From Glebionis coronaria (taxonomy: Eukaryota; Streptophyta; Magnoliopsida; Asterales; Asteraceae): 64,000 nucleotides of DNA. The stretch lies in contig CM046874.1 in the NCBI GenBank assembly GCA_025667525.1, forward strand, positions 426,086,400-426,150,399, read 5' to 3'. Shown here one piece after another: positions 1 through 12,900 of this stretch (positions are counted from its first letter, which is position 1; each line of letters begins with the position of its first letter). The position numbers and the translations under genes were made by a program. The notes below the pieces were generated by a model that worked only from the letters and a program-made list of their open reading frames with translations, was not told the origin of the DNA and ran no database searches.

Positions 1-1036
1 TGATCTTGATTGGGTTTAATAAACATGTTAGGCGCCTAAATTCAAATAGGATTAATTAATATTAACCCGTTGGTTAGTGGAGGGGTGATGTGGAGAAATG
101 GTGGGATCTGATTGGTGGAAAGGGTGAGTGGGGTGAGGTGACAGGCTGTGGTTGGTCTAGGTAAGTATCCTTGTCTTGGCAGATTATACCCCTTACCTTC
201 TATCTTCTCTTCATTTACAACTTAGCAGCTTGAAACTCCAAATCCTTTGTTAACTAAGTTTCATTCTTCACACTTTTACCCCAAAAACTTTCCAAAAGGT
301 ATTTAAAGGACTTGTTTTGTCATTTCTTGATATTTGAAGGACCAAAATTGTTATTTCTTATATCTTGAAGGTCTTCATGGTATGTTTGACTTTGAGGAGG
401 ACCAATCTTGACAAGTCTTCATTTTGTGAGGACCAATCTTGCCAATTCTTCAAAGTTGAGAGACTCTATTGTAATTTTGACAAACTTAAGGGACTAAACT
501 TGTAATTATGAATATACAAGGGTATTAAGTGTTATTTCTTTAATGATGAAGGACCTTTCTTGTATATCTTCAAATCTTCAAGGACTTTTTCTTGGAAAAT
601 CATAACTTGGGCCCGGTTTATTGTGCGGCTTCGTTTCTCGTGTTCGTTTTTGCTTGTTTATTATGATATTTTGTCTTTTTCACGATATCCATACCTAATA
701 TACACAAGTAACAAATACAAGCACATAATATGGTATTTTATGACATTTTTAACATTTTAAATCCCAAAAAGAACGATGAGATCATGTATAAATGCCATCT
801 CATCAATAATAAAAGTTAATGTATGTGAATTCACGACATAGACGCATGAATTTAACTTTAGGAGAATCCACAATGCTCTCAGTAGGATCATTTAACAAAA
901 AAGAGACATATCTCAGATGTCGTAGAACGCATGTTTGGGGGTCCAAATATGTAATAACTTAGAACTTAATTTGATCTATTCGATGGGATACCCAAACATA
1001 TTAACTGTTTTCGATGTTTATTTATTTTCATTCATG
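1..1036. other. Left flank of element A, no gene recognised
   Basis: No supportable gene is present. The stretch is AT-rich and contains several similar phrases (AGGACC, GGACTAAA, CTTCAAAG) of the kind also found in the LTR of element A, so it is probably an old LTR fragment. An inverted repeat at about 774-805 (GATGAGAT ... ATCTCATC) resembles the hairpins that open the Athila-like LTRs elsewhere in this window. That would put an LTR start at about 805 reading toward lower coordinates, but I see no polypurine tract next to it. The 66-codon ORF at 560-760 has no recognisable features. Confidence 0.4.
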
Positions 1037-1041
1037 AGCTT
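1037..1041. repeat. Target-site duplication of element A (AGCTT), left copy
   Basis: The five bases AGCTT directly precede the TG of the left LTR and are repeated at 29904-29908 directly after the right LTR. A 5-bp duplication is the standard length for Ty3/gypsy integration. The match shows that the 1042-29903 interval is one insertion with its original flanks. Confidence 0.9.
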
Positions 1042-1960
1042 TGATATGAGCAAAATCTCATATCAATAATATCACAAATCATCCTAAAACACAAAGCAAA
1101 TACCTAATTTTTATACATAAAAGCAGTGTTATGGGCATGTTTTGTGTTTATGCTTGTGTAGGTAACAAAGATACAAATTTGGAGCAAACAAGTGAAATCA
1201 AGCCTTAAAGTTGAAGAAAAGACAAAAGAAGAATCAAAAGTGACAAGCCTTTCAAAGACAAAGGACCTTTCTTGACATTTTCCAAAGACGAGGGACTAAA
1301 TGTAATTATTCAAAAGTCAAGAAGAAAGTCAAATCTGGTCAACATTCAAGTCAACAAGTCAAAGGATGATTTATGAACAAGTTCGAAGTTTGAAGGATCA
1401 AAATTGCCAAAGAAATGAAATTTCGAGCTCAAGTGAATAATCCACTAAAGTTGAGGGGCTTAAATTGACACAAATGGGCAAAGTTTGCTTTGATCCGAGT
1501 GAAAGATATTTCAACCAATGAGAGGATAGTATTACTTGCACAAGGATTGCCAACTCATGGGACACGTCACCCACTCAGCCGTTATTGCAATTAATAAACC
1601 AATCCAAACAGTCCACATCACTCACTTGTTCCAACCAATCATAAATCAGAATTGAGATAATGATCAGCAACTTCTTTCTTCCACCAATAATAACTTGCCA
1701 CTTGTCACATTCAAACTATCACAAGCCTAGGAACGAACAAGAGCTACACTGAATATCAAGAGAAATTATCAACATGAAAACTACTCTATTTCAAGAGAGG
1801 ATCACAACCCCAACAACCAATTAGCTTGAAACTTACTTAATCAAAAACCCCCAAATTGAGTTCTTCAACGGCTATGAGAAATTGAGAGATTTAAGCCATG
1901 TGGAAGGTTGCTATTGGTGTCAAACACGTCACTAATCTTCACCAGATCATATCCCAACCT

Positions 1961-1969
1961 CTATAAATA
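1961..1969 (+). promoter_or_regulatory. TATA box of element A 5' LTR
   Basis: CTATAAATA lies about 920 bp into the LTR. The same sequence sits at the equivalent place in the right LTR (27763-27770). This is the expected start of the retroelement transcript, so the U3/R border would be about 25-35 bp downstream. This is inferred from the sequence only. Confidence 0.6.
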
Positions 1970-2852
1970 CCTAGCTTAGCTTTCATTTCATGTATGTAGT
2001 TAGTGTGTGTTTTTCACACACTTGTAGAATTCTCTCTCAATTCACTTAGCATTTCAGTTAGAACTACTCTTAAGTGACTGACAATCACTTAAGAGTCAGT
2101 TAGTTAGTTTTAACCGTCTTATTACAACCTTTACTTCCATTAATGAAATTCAAGCTTCACTTTCACTCAAATCTCATTCTCTTACTTGAATAATCATACT
2201 CCTAGTGTTACTGTGTGATACTGTTGATCAATCTTGATCAATGAAACTTGACTGATGTTGTTTGGAGACTTGTAGCTGATTCAGAAGCATTACCAGTTCA
2301 TTCCATAGCCATTTCAGCCATTTTTAGCAGGGGTGTTGATTACTAGTAGATGATGATGTTATGATGGTGTTTGGTGGATAATTCATGGTGTTTTAGTAGA
2401 TCCTAGTAGGCTCAGCGCCTCACTACTCCATCAAAGGAGGCACATAGCTAAAAGGAACATATTTCTCTTGTTAAATTCCACTAAACAGTCTCTGCATGCT
2501 TAATTCCTAGTATAACTCTTAATTGTCGAACTGAGATTGTGATTAGCTTATTCTAGTGTAATTTTGTAGATCTGATTACTTGCTTGTAGTTTGATAACTT
2601 TTGATTCAGTTTTCACTTGGTTAAAATTAGCTTTCATCGGTCAGTTGTTCATCGGTTCCTCATTTAGTGGTATATTAAGTAAACTTATTACATTTTGCTC
2701 TTAAACCAGTTCATTTCAGTCAACTTACAAGTTTAGATAAGATTCATTTGTTGTCATAAACTTGTGCTTAAAAATCCTTCACAAAAGCTCAAATCAGATT
2801 CTTAACTGGTGTTTGGATCAAGATCATTGATTGTTATTCAGTTTGTAAAACC

Positions 2853-3545
2853 TGTTGTTTTTAGAACATTTACACTCAGTAAGTGTTTGTAATTCATTTG
2901 GTAAAATTTTGTAGTCAAAACAAAGGTCAAACAAGCAATTGACCTTGAAAAAGTTTGGGTCAATACTTGAACAAGTTATCAGCCAAAACAAGCACTTTTT
3001 GATGCCATGACATTTTTTTGTTAGTAGATCATTTTAGCTAAAACCTATTTCTATTTGTATCTTAACATCCAAACTTTCATACCTTATAAGGGAATTCTAT
3101 AGTATGAACTATTGACTGAGTTTTCAGCTTATAAATAAGCACCAAACCATTTGCAAGTTTCACATAAGTGTTTGCAAACATGTCTTGAGCAGTTTCCTTG
3201 TTTTTAGAACATTTACACTCAATAAGTGTTTGTAAGTCATTTGGTAAAATTTTGTAGTCGAAACAAAGGTCAAACAGGCAATTGACCTTGAAAAAGTTTG
3301 GATCAATACTTGAACGGGTTTATCAGCCAAAACAAGCACTTTTTGATTCCATGGCATTTGTTTGTTAGTAGATCATTTTAGCTAAAACCTGTTTCTATTT
3401 GTAGCTTAACATCGAAACTTTCATACCTTATAAGGAAATTCTACAGTATCAGCTTTTGACTGAGTTTTCAGCTTATAAATAAGCACCAAACCATTTGCAA
3501 GTTTCTGTGATAACAAGCATACTGATTTCTTAGTTCTCAAAATCC
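2853..3545 (+). repeat. Tandem duplication inside element A 5' LTR
   Basis: A segment of about 345 bp starting TTGTTTTTAGAACATTTACA at about 2853 is repeated from about 3201. The right LTR holds it once (from about 28658). The first copy lacks a short stretch present in the second and in the right LTR, and is joined through CACATAAGTGTTTGC. The duplication therefore probably arose after insertion, by unequal exchange or slippage, and explains the length difference between the LTRs. Confidence 0.8.
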
Positions 3546-4435
3546 ACTTAATTAATAACCTTATTTTCTTTCACATAAGTATTTGCAAACATGTCTTGAG
3601 CAGTTTCTGAAATTTTCAGCTTTTTGATATTTTTGGTCAAACTTTGGTCAACATAAGCACTTTTGGCTTATTACGGATTCCAGCTTATTCTATTGATGAT
3701 TTTCAAACCAAAAGACATTCCAAGCTTTGTGTGACTTGATTAATCATTTTCAGCAAGAAAATCGACTAGTGGATGACTGGATTGCTTTTTAGCTTAACTT
3801 GGGCTTATTGAAATAAGCTACATTGAGATTTACTGAATTTTGGCCAAAATCAGCTAAATCTTGATTTTAAGAACTGTAGAAAAGAGCAGAACAAATTTGG
3901 TTGGAAAATAAGCTCATTCTAGCTTATTCGAGTTCTCTTGCCTGTTTTTTAAAAAAGTTACACTTTAATTGCATTTTGGTCCTTGGCTTTTCTGAAACTT
4001 CTTGCATAGCTTTGAAACTTAAAGTTTGTTAGGGTTTGCATTACTTGGTCCCTGAATTTTGGTTAGTTGCAATTTTGGTTAGTTAGTTTGGAATTTCTTA
4101 ATTTGTTTGACTAGTTTGTTACAATCTTCACATTTGGTCCTTATAGTTTCTGAATTTACATTTCTAGTCCCTATATTTTCATTTTCTTTATATTTCTAGT
4201 ACTTTTACATTTCATGCATTGAAGACTTGTATTTTGTGAATATTTTGTGGTAATTGCACTTTGTTTTACGGTTAAATAGATCTATAATATTTTCAATTTT
4301 TACGTGCTTGTTTGAATTAGACCTATAATCAAAATAATCTTTTAACAACCAAGAACAATATAAACTTGATATTAGTGGGCCTTTCAATTTGTCTTGAGTC
4401 GAGAAAAAACGAACTTGCAAATACTCAATATTAAA

Positions 4436-4450
4436 TGACGCCGCTGCCGG
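4436..4450 (+). other. Element A primer-binding site (tRNA-Asp type)
   Basis: TGACGCCGCTGCCGG lies two bases after the left LTR. Element E has the same site with one base different (TGGCGCCGCTGCCGG at 57941). The sequence is complementary to what I recall of the plant tRNA-Asp 3' end, the primer usual for Athila-type elements. One G-to-A change suggests decay. Confidence 0.75.
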
Positions 4451-5207
4451 TTCATGACATTACGAGAGACTATTGATTGACGATTTCGATTGGATTTTGG
4501 GATCCGTTCCCCAAGTGGACGTTATTTTTACGTATCATAAATCCAAAAGATAAAAAAAAAATAAAAAATAAAAAAAAATAAAAACTAAAAAATAACAAAA
4601 TCAATTCTTTTCCTAAAGAATTGAACCAAAAAAATAAAAAATCCAAAAAGTAATCTTTTTTCCAAAAAGATTACACTTAAAAATATATATTATATCGGTT
4701 TTCATCATTTTTACGTACATATAGTATTTTTCTTAAAAACTCAATAAATACAAAAATATTTTTGATATAATATTATATGTAGATACGTATACGTATACGA
4801 ACACTCAATACACATACTTCCATAAGTATTGCTTTTGCAATACACCGTGTTCGGGAGCGTTCCGGTCCTTGACACGTGTATCGATCAAATTTAATTAAGA
4901 CAATAATAAATAAATACTTCCAATAGGCAAGAATTCGAAGAATACAAACTACAAAGTTAATAGAAAGGCGACGTGCTATAAAATGCCGTCTAAGGGTTAA
5001 TAGGTACTTAAGTGCTTCGCGCCACCTAACCCCCCTTCACTAGTGAGTATTCTAAGAAGGAAAGCTTGATTGGGGGTCTTGCACCCAAGTATTACTTACA
5101 TATACTATACTTTCTTGTGGATATTACTTATTGAACCTCGGAAAGGATAATCCCTTCTTTTCTAAAGTCGAACGAGAGATTCTCTCTCACTCCTTGATTT
5201 GAGTTGC
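4451..5207 (+). other. Element A 5' leader
   Basis: This is the untranslated leader between primer site and gag. It includes a strongly A-rich stretch at about 4548-4620 and no credible ORF. The first in-frame gag ATG is at 5208. Confidence 0.6.
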
Positions 5208-6804
5208 ATGCTCACCCGAGGGCGTGCACAAATACCTTTTGGTGTACAACCCCTTCCTCCCAAAAGGAAGAAAAAGATAAAGAGTAAGAACAACACCGTC
5301 CATCAAGCCGATCCCGAGAATCGTGCTTTGATCCACACACAAGAAGCCATGGCCGCCGTTGACAATAGACCTTTGATGGAGCACCTCCAATAAAATGTGG
5401 AAGGATATGCCGATGCCATTGTTATACCTGAGATACCCGCAAACACCTTTGAGCTTAAGAACATCTATGATTACCTTGGTTTTTAACACACCATTTTTCG
5501 GGAGACCTAATGATGATCTACACGATCATATCAAGAAGTTTCTATCCATTTGCAATACCCTTAAGTACAATGGAGTTCCTCATGATGCCATTAAGTTGAT
5601 ATTAGTTCCATTCTCCTTAGAGGGCAATGCTAAGTATTGGTTAGATAAACAACCACCTAAGAGTATCACCACTTGGGATGACTTTACCAAGAAGTTCTTG
5701 AATAGGTTCTTTCCCCCATCTAAGACCACGGCTTTGAGAAACCTAATTATTAGATTTCAACAAAAACATAATCAAACCTTTAGTGATGCTTGGGAAGAGT
5801 TCAAGGAGTTATTGAGAAAATTCCCCAATCATTGATTCAATGAAGTTCACCAAATCATTACCTTCTACAATAGATTAAGACCACATCATCAAGATTCCCT
5901 CAACTCCTCCGCGGGTGGGAACATTCTTTCCAAATCCATAAGAAAGGCATGGGACATTATTGAGACTAAATCCATGGTGCAAACAAACAACCAAATTGAT
6001 GAGAGAGTCCACGTTGTTCAAGAGGGTGTTTCTAAATCATTTGAAAGTCAACTCCTTTCACAAATTCAAGAATTGGCCCAAACACAAAAGATGAAACAAG
6101 CAATAATGCAAGACATCCAAAAGATACAACAAGCAATGATGCAATACTTTATGAAAGTTTTCTTGGACAACACTTCCACCAATAATGTGAATGTCATTGC
6201 TACATCATGTGAGACTCGTGGAGGTCCTCATTCTTACCTACAATATGATAAGGTTCAAAATTACCAAGGTGAATGTTATGCTTATCAAGATGAACATATA
6301 GAGCACTTCAAACCTAACATCAACCCAAATAGTCTCTCTTACAACTCAAATAACTACCTTGCTCCACCCGGCTTTCCACCCCTTCTACCAACCAAAAATC
6401 AAACCAATCCTCCTCAATTGCTTCAAAGAAATCAAGGGCCTAGGCCAAACTACCAAGGAAACAACTATAGAGCACCCAACAACTTTCAAAATCAAGGAAA
6501 TAACTTTCATACAAACAATCAAGGATTTAACCAACCACCTCCACCCTATTAAAATCAAGGATACCATCAAGGTTATAATCAAGGATATGGGTAAAATGAT
6601 ACCTTTGAGCTACTTCAAAAGATGAACCAAGAAAACGAAAGAAGAATTCGTGAAAGTGAAAAGAGAACACAAGATCAAATAAGAGCCATGAATGAAGAGA
6701 CTACCAAGAGGATTATGATGATGATTAATCAAAGACCACAAGGGGCTTTACCTTCAAACACACAAACAATCCAAGGGCTAATGTCAATGCTATCACAAAA
6801 ATAA
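5208..6804 (+). pseudogene. Element A gag (capsid/nucleocapsid), broken
   Basis: This encodes the structural protein that packages the element RNA. The first piece (5208-5393) is basic and ends at a stop; the capsid-like piece follows in another frame (5395-5835). A recognisable retrotransposon-gag segment lies at about 5500-5825, with the pattern YNGVPHDAI, a WLDKQPP segment and FFPPSKT. A Gln/Asn-rich piece follows (5974-6552), then a short coiled region (6622-6804). At least three stops and a frame change break it: TAA at 5391, a stop near 5484, TGA at 5833 and TAA at 6550. I saw no clear CCHC zinc knuckle, which is common for this lineage. The start was chosen as the first ATG after the leader that opens the basic segment. 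Confidence 0.8.
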
Positions 6805-7043
6805 GTGGAAAGACAACTAATGATCCTTCACCTCCTACACCTTCTTTGGTTAACCCTAATATGGTTCAACCTTGTGATAAGCCTTCAACATCAAACACAA
6901 CACCTTCAAGCTCTACAACTTCAACACCTACACCCACTACTCCTTTACCTTCCACACCTACCAATTAAGAAACCAACAAAGAAAAACCTTCAACAACAAC
7001 TACTCAACCTACACCAAAACCAAGCCTTCCTTACCCATCAAGA
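6805..7043 (+). pseudogene. Element A gag-protease linker, Pro/Ser/Thr-rich
   Basis: In the frame leading into the protease this stretch reads as a Ser/Thr/Pro-rich spacer with stops. It ends in a short conserved phrase (LPYPSRL-type) just before the protease domain. Element F has the same kind of spacer at 63800-64000, intact there. No separate function is proposed. Confidence 0.55.
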
Positions 7044-8024
7044 TTGAGAAAGGAGAAACTTAAAAACAAGGATGATATTCAAGTGTCAATTTTTTTGAGA
7101 ATGTTCAAGAAACTAAACATAAACATATCCTTTGCGGAAGCTCTTGCATATATGCCAAAGTTTGCTAAAATATACAAAGATCTCCTCTCAAACAAGGAAA
7201 AGTTGGTGGATTTGCCTAACACATCACTTAATGAGAATTTCTCCGCCGTGTTGCTCAAAACCTTACCTAAAAAACTTGGAGATTCGGGACGATTTTTGAT
7301 CCCTTGTAATTTTCCCGGGGTGGAAAATTGCATGGCACTAGCGGATCTTAGGGCAAGCATTAATCTCATGCCTTTATCGGTTTGGCAAAAACTCTCTCTT
7401 CCCGAGCTCAGTCCTACTAGGATGACCCTTGAGTTAGCAAACCGTACCATAGCTTATCCGGTAGGCATAGCGGAGGATGTGTTTGTAGGGGTTGATAAAT
7501 TTACCTTTCTCATGGATTTTGGAGTGGTTGATTATGATATAGACCCAAGAGTTCCTCTTATTGTTGGTAGACCATTTTTGAGGACGGGTCGTACTCTTAT
7601 AGATGTGGCGGAAGGAGAATTAATTATGAGAGATGAGGATGAGAAAGTGGTGTTTAAGCTAGGGAAAGTCACTAAGAAGTCTCAAAGTTGTGAAAAAATT
7701 AACATAGTGGATGTTCTTGATGAGGTTTGTGATGAGCATTTTCATGAAGCTTGTAAGCATGATAGTGAGAATATGCCTCATGTAGAGACCGTTGCCTCAA
7801 TTGCTTCCTCCTTAACACCATTTGGAGAGATAGATTTCCTCTTGGAGGAATTTAAGTCCAACTTCCTTGGTAATGATGATTCTCCTATTGATCGGGAAGA
7901 AGACATTCCCACTATCCAAAAGTTTCTCAATGAGGATATCATTCCTTCACCCACTCCACAAGAAGTTACCATTGATGATCCATCTATAGTGAAACCTTCC
8001 ACCGAGAGTCCACCTTCCCTTTAA
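7044..8024 (+). pseudogene. Element A aspartic protease domain
   Basis: This is the retropepsin-like domain that cleaves the polyprotein. A 326-codon open stretch contains the segment around the active site, but it reads D-L-R-A-S at about 7343-7357 where element F keeps D-L-G-A-S. The invariant glycine next to the catalytic aspartate is therefore an arginine. Downstream, the conserved flap and second half (VPLIVGRPFLRTGR at about 7551-7592) are well kept. The C-terminal part is acidic and leads toward RT. The reading frame is long, yet the G-to-R change should destroy activity. Confidence 0.85.
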
Positions 8025-8040
8025 CTTAAGGATCTCCATC

Positions 8041-9277
8041 ATACCTTGAATATGCTTTCTTAGAAGGAAAAGACCAATTACCCATGATCATTGCAAAAGA
8101 CTTGAAAGATGAGGAGAAGGAAAAACTCATAGAGGTTTTTAAGAAACATAAGAAATCCATAGCATGGAAAATATCCGACATAAGGGGAATTGATCCAACT
8201 TTTTGTACACACAAAATCCTTATGGAAGATGATTACAAACCCGCCATTCAAAGATAAAGAAGGGTTAACCCTAAAATCCATGAGGTCGTCAAAAAGGAAG
8301 TTATCAAACTCCTTGATGCGGGTATGATTTATCCCATTTCCGACTCTCCATGGGTTAGCCCGGTACATTGTGTTCCTAAGAAGGGTGGAATCACCGTAGT
8401 GCCCAATGAGAACAATGAGCGTATTCCTACTAGACTTGTCACGGGTTGGAGAGTTTGTATTGATTATAGGAAGCTCAATGATGCTACTAGGAAAAATCAT
8501 TTCCCATTGCCTTTTATGGACGAAATGCTTGAACGCTTAGCGGGAAATGAGTACTATTGCTTTCTAGATGGATTTTCGGGTTATTTCCAAATACCCATTG
8601 ATCCAAAGGATCAAGAAAAGACCACATTCACTTGTCCCTATGGTACATTTGCTTACAAGAGAATGACTTTTGGCTTGTGCAATGCACCGGGGACATTCCA
8701 AAGGTGTATGGTGGCAATCTTTCATGACATGATTGAGCACACTATGGAAGTTTTCATGGATGTTTTCTCGGTCTTTGGAGATTCATTCACTTTTTGTCTC
8801 TCCCATTTAGAACGTATGCTTAAGAGGTGTGAAGAAACACGTCTTGTTCTTAATTGGGAGAAGTGCCATTTCATGGTCAAAGAGGGGATAGTTTTGGGAC
8901 ATACGATATCCAATAAGGGTTTAGAAGTGGATCGAGTTAAAATTGATGTTATTGCTAAACTTCCCCCACCTACCACGGGGAAAGGAGTTAGGAGTTTTTT
9001 GGGTCATGCGGGATTCTATAGATGTTTTATACAAGATCTTTCTAAGATAGCAAGACCCATGACCCACCTCTTGGAAAAAAAGGCTCCTTTCATTTTCACA
9101 CAAGAGTGTTTAGACTCTTTTGAGATTCTTAAGGAAAAGGTGACTAAGGCTCCCATTTTGGTTTCTCCAAATTGGGATTTGCCTTTTGAGATCATGTGTG
9201 ATGCTAGTGATTATGTCGTGGGGGCCGTGTTAGGACAAAGAGTGAATAAGCATTTTCAACCTATACACTATGCTAGT
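8041..9277 (+). pseudogene. Element A reverse transcriptase, broken
   Basis: This is the Ty3/gypsy RT domain that copies element RNA into DNA. The long open part (8324-9280) holds the expected order of motifs: SPWVSPVHCVPKKGG, the CIDYRKLN block, FLDGFSGYFQI, FGLCNAPGTFQ and the catalytic box. The catalytic box at about 8753-8764 reads M-D-V rather than M-D-D, so one of the paired aspartates is lost. Upstream there are stops at about 8060 and 8254. It merges into RNase H near 9180. It cannot be active as it stands. Confidence 0.9.
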
Positions 9278-9560
9278 TAAACAATGACGGGTGCTCAACT
9301 TCATTATACCACCACAGAAAAAGAGTTGCTTTCTATAGTCTATGCCTTTGAGAAATTTAGACCCTATCTTATGCTTTCCAAGACCATAGTGTATACGGAT
9401 CATTCCACTCTCAAGTACCTCATAACAAAGCAAGATGCTAAGCCTAGGCTTTTGAGATGGGTTTTATTGCTACAAGAGTTTTCCATTGAGATCTGTGATA
9501 AGAAAGGAGCCGAGAATTTAGCGGCGGATCACTTAAGTAGACTTGAGCATCCTTTTCAAT
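9190..9560 (+). pseudogene. Element A RNase H domain, broken
   Basis: RNase H removes the RNA strand during reverse transcription. The motifs CDASDYVVGAVLGQ, then [27 protein letters not shown] and AADHLSRL occur in order, as in gypsy RNase H. An in-frame TAA at about 9278 (tyrosine-alanine-serine then stop) interrupts it between the first and second motif; the reading frame continues unchanged from 9284. Confidence 0.85.
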
Positions 9561-9948
9561 GTGAATTGCCTCATAAGGAAATTAATGAATCCATTCCATT
9601 AGAGGAGCTCATGTCTATCTCTTCACAAGAGGATACCACCCCTTGGTTTGCGGATATTGCAAACTATCTTGAGGGAGATGTGCTAATAGAGGGTCTCACT
9701 TCACAAGAAAAGAAAAAGTTTCTTAAGGAAGCAAAATGCTACTTTTGGGATGACCCTTACCTCTTTAGGCAATGTGCGGACCAAATCATTAGACGGTGTG
9801 TAGATGGGCCCGAAGCATATAAAATCTTAGGAGTTTGTCATAAGGGACCTACGGGAGGCCATTTTAGGCCCAACTACACTGCAAAGAAAGTTTTTGATTC
9901 GGGTTTCTATTGGCCTTCCATATACAAAGATGCCCAAGAGATGGTGAA
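9561..9948 (+). pseudogene. Element A integrase, N-terminal part before the nested insertion
   Basis: This part holds the N-terminal zinc-binding (HHCC) segment: the His pair (CHKGPTGGH at about 9835-9862) is here, and the Cys pair (FCDVCQRQR) lies at 23858 on the far side of element B. The reading frame breaks exactly after DAQEMV, where B begins with TGTAACACCC. Integrase inserts the cDNA into the genome; this copy is disabled by the 13.9-kb insertion. Confidence 0.9.
9944..9948. repeat. Target-site duplication of element B (GTGAA), left copy
   Basis: GTGAA precedes the insertion at 9944-9948 and recurs at 23853-23857. Removing one copy and the insert restores the integrase reading frame of element A, which confirms both boundaries. 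Confidence 0.9.
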
Positions 9949-12900
9949 TGTAACACCCCCAAATTTATACAACTCAATACAGCGGAAGACTCGTTGGTGT
10001 TACGGGATAGCACATTACTCACATCATAGACAACGCATAAAAATCGCGTCGCTTAATAATAAAAGCATTTCCATTCATAAATATCAACTTTACATAGGTC
10101 CCAAGTCATTGTATTTTATACAAGTTTTACAAAGCATTTGAATGTAAATTATAATTTAAGTGCGGGCCATGAATTCTTATTGTCTTCCCGAGAATTACCT
10201 TCAAGTACCTGAGACAAAACATGTTAAAAGAAAAGGTCAGCGATTACGCCGAGTGAATTCATAGAGTTTAATAAAATCCATCAATATAACATCGGTATAA
10301 CATTATTACCGAAAATCATTTTATACAAATCTTTATAATAGGCCATAAAATAGCCAAAGTCATTTTATACAAATCCTTATCAAAATCATAATATAGGCAT
10401 TTGCCTTAAAAATCATTATACGAGCCAATGTCGTAAAAAACATCATACAATACGTTTTACAACGTTGTATATATTAAATAAAAACCGTTATATGAATATG
10501 GTTATGAAAACCAAAACACGAACATAATATCAATAGTATGACCCCGTATTGCTAGTCAGGCAATACATCGTAATTCGGTGCGTATAGCAGTATTTCGTTA
10601 ATTGGATTGTTATAAGCCGCATGACATTGTTACCTTACTAAACCAAACAACGGTTAGCTAGCCCGAAACTCAATTTTCCCATCTAAATTAGCGTGTCGTC
10701 ACAAAGGTCACGCTATGGAAATCTTCTCCTACATAAATTCGCTTACCAATCAATGTGGCACGACGGGGAACAACCGTCAAGGCGCGAACTGGGGTGATCG
10801 TCCCCAAATAGTACTATTATATGCATAAGCGTCTACCAAATCCCGGTAGTTCACAATTCATGCTAATGGGACTTTTAGTGAAATAAACTAACTTTAATAA
10901 TCCATTTTATTTCATCTATCGGGTCATATAATCATTTATCGAGTCATACAATCATTCGGGTCCAAATCAATAAACAAACAATCGGGACAACTAGTGTCCT
11001 ATTTCATAAAAACTAACATGTTATCTCCCTCGCGGGTTTCTAAAACATTTCATAAAAAACATTTAAAAGATTGTGAGGCTATGAACTCACGTTGATGTGG
11101 GAAGGCGGTTATCGGCGATTTGGATGTACGGTACGTGCTTCAATCACGGAAACCTATATAAATAATAATCGGTCTTAGACGTTTGTCCAATGACTTTATA
11201 AAAATAACAATTATGTATACATATGATGATTATATATATATATATATGATGATCAAGTGGGTTTACATATTCTCGTTTACTCATTTTAGTGTTTATGTGT
11301 TGATAACTTTTATACTAGTTTACTAGTTTTACCTATTTACATGTTTTAGGCCCAATAGGCCCATTACAAGCCCAATATATTATATTAGTCCAATTATACT
11401 TTTATTATCAGTATCACACTTTACATGTTGGGCCCAAATGGGTTAAGCCCAATAAAAAAGTTTATAAGTGTTTTAGTCCATTTTGTTGTATTATTAGTCC
11501 AATAATGTTAACTTAGCCCGTTAATGTCCGTATGTTATATAGTTCGGGTTTTATCGGTTTTTACTTGTTATATATGTTTATATATCAGTATGTGAGTTTA
11601 TAAAAGTTTACATTAGACGGGTCCAACCGTCTAAGTTTTATTTAACAAAAATGTTAATTTTACGGTAATAGCCGAAAAAGTCGTAAAAATCATGTTTATA
11701 GTTTTATAACTTATAAAACTTATCCAACTACCATTTTTATAAAATGTCCATTTATTTATCCTTATACATATTTATATAAATGTATTATATAAGTTAGTGG
11801 GTTTTTATTCACATTTTATACTATTTTTATTTGAGTGCTTATATAATACTATTATACTTTAACTTCCCAAAATCTGATTTTTATTTTCATGTTCACCAAA
11901 ACTGCCATATCTAGAGTTATATATGGAGATAGAAGCTCAAATATTTATGACATAAACTACATGATATGTGCTCCATTTAACTCTTTTATGGCTATTGTTA
12001 AATCAGCCTCTAAGTATTTTCTAAAAATCGTCCAAAACAGTGAACTCAGATTTGTACTCTAAACTTGTTTTGATTATATCTCACTCATCCTAATGATTCC
12101 ATTGCATGGCCAACTCTCACAGGTGTACAAGACATATTACGTACTGTATATCCATTAATCTATGCCATTTTATCAGTTCATCATATGGTTCTTTACTGTT
12201 TTATACAGCCATCATTTTAAGCATGATTTTAACCTTTTTACATATAGTTTTTCATCTTTTTAATCATATTTATCAACACCAAATCCCCACACAATATATT
12301 TATCATCATATAATCATCACATACATATACAATAGGAAAGAAAATACATGATTACATAATCAAAATAACAAGATGATGGGGAGAACAATCTTTATACCAC
12401 CATGATGATGTAGGTTGTGATCAAGACATGGATTTTGATCACACAACTTGTGATAAACCAAGACCATCTTCAAGACCACCATTCTTCAAGAACTCCTTGT
12501 GGAAAATCAGCCTTAAGACTCCATAGAAACTCCTCCTTGGATGTTATAATCATCACCAATCAATAGGGCTTCAAAAGGGCTTCAACTTATGTATGAATAA
12601 CATAAGGTTTATGGTTAAATTTGATCAATGATGGTGTTTGAAGGGTGAGATGGGACGGCAATTGTAGAGAGGATGGGAGAGTTTTTTATTGTTTTTGCAT
12701 GTGTAGAATGGAAGTAAATGAGAAGGCTAGTGGTTTTGTGGTTTTTGGTGGGTGAAACTAAGCTTAAGTGTTAAGCTAACACACAAGTGTAAGCTACTAG
12801 TGTGTATGGATGCCACATATTTGATGTGGTGTCCTCTTTAGCCGTCCCTTATGCTCTGTTCTCGAGTTCTTTTTTAAAAGAATAGAAAGGGAAGGGACAT

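Larger units (their letters stand above)
1042..4433 (+). repeat. Element A 5' LTR (3392 bp)
   Basis: It starts TGATATGAGC and ends AATATTA, matching 26847-29903 along its length. It begins with an inverted repeat, TGATATGAG then five or six bases then CTCATATCA, which could fold as a terminal hairpin. It is about 335 bp longer than the right LTR because of an internal duplication at about 2853-3545. A TATA box lies at 1961-1969. The ending is TA rather than the usual CA. The boundary is fixed by the AGCTT duplication on the right and by the primer site two bases downstream on the left. Confidence 0.9.

Noticed and set aside
560..760. 66-codon ORF in left flank
   Set aside because: No motif, no homologous ORF elsewhere in the window, AT-rich sequence that looks like LTR.
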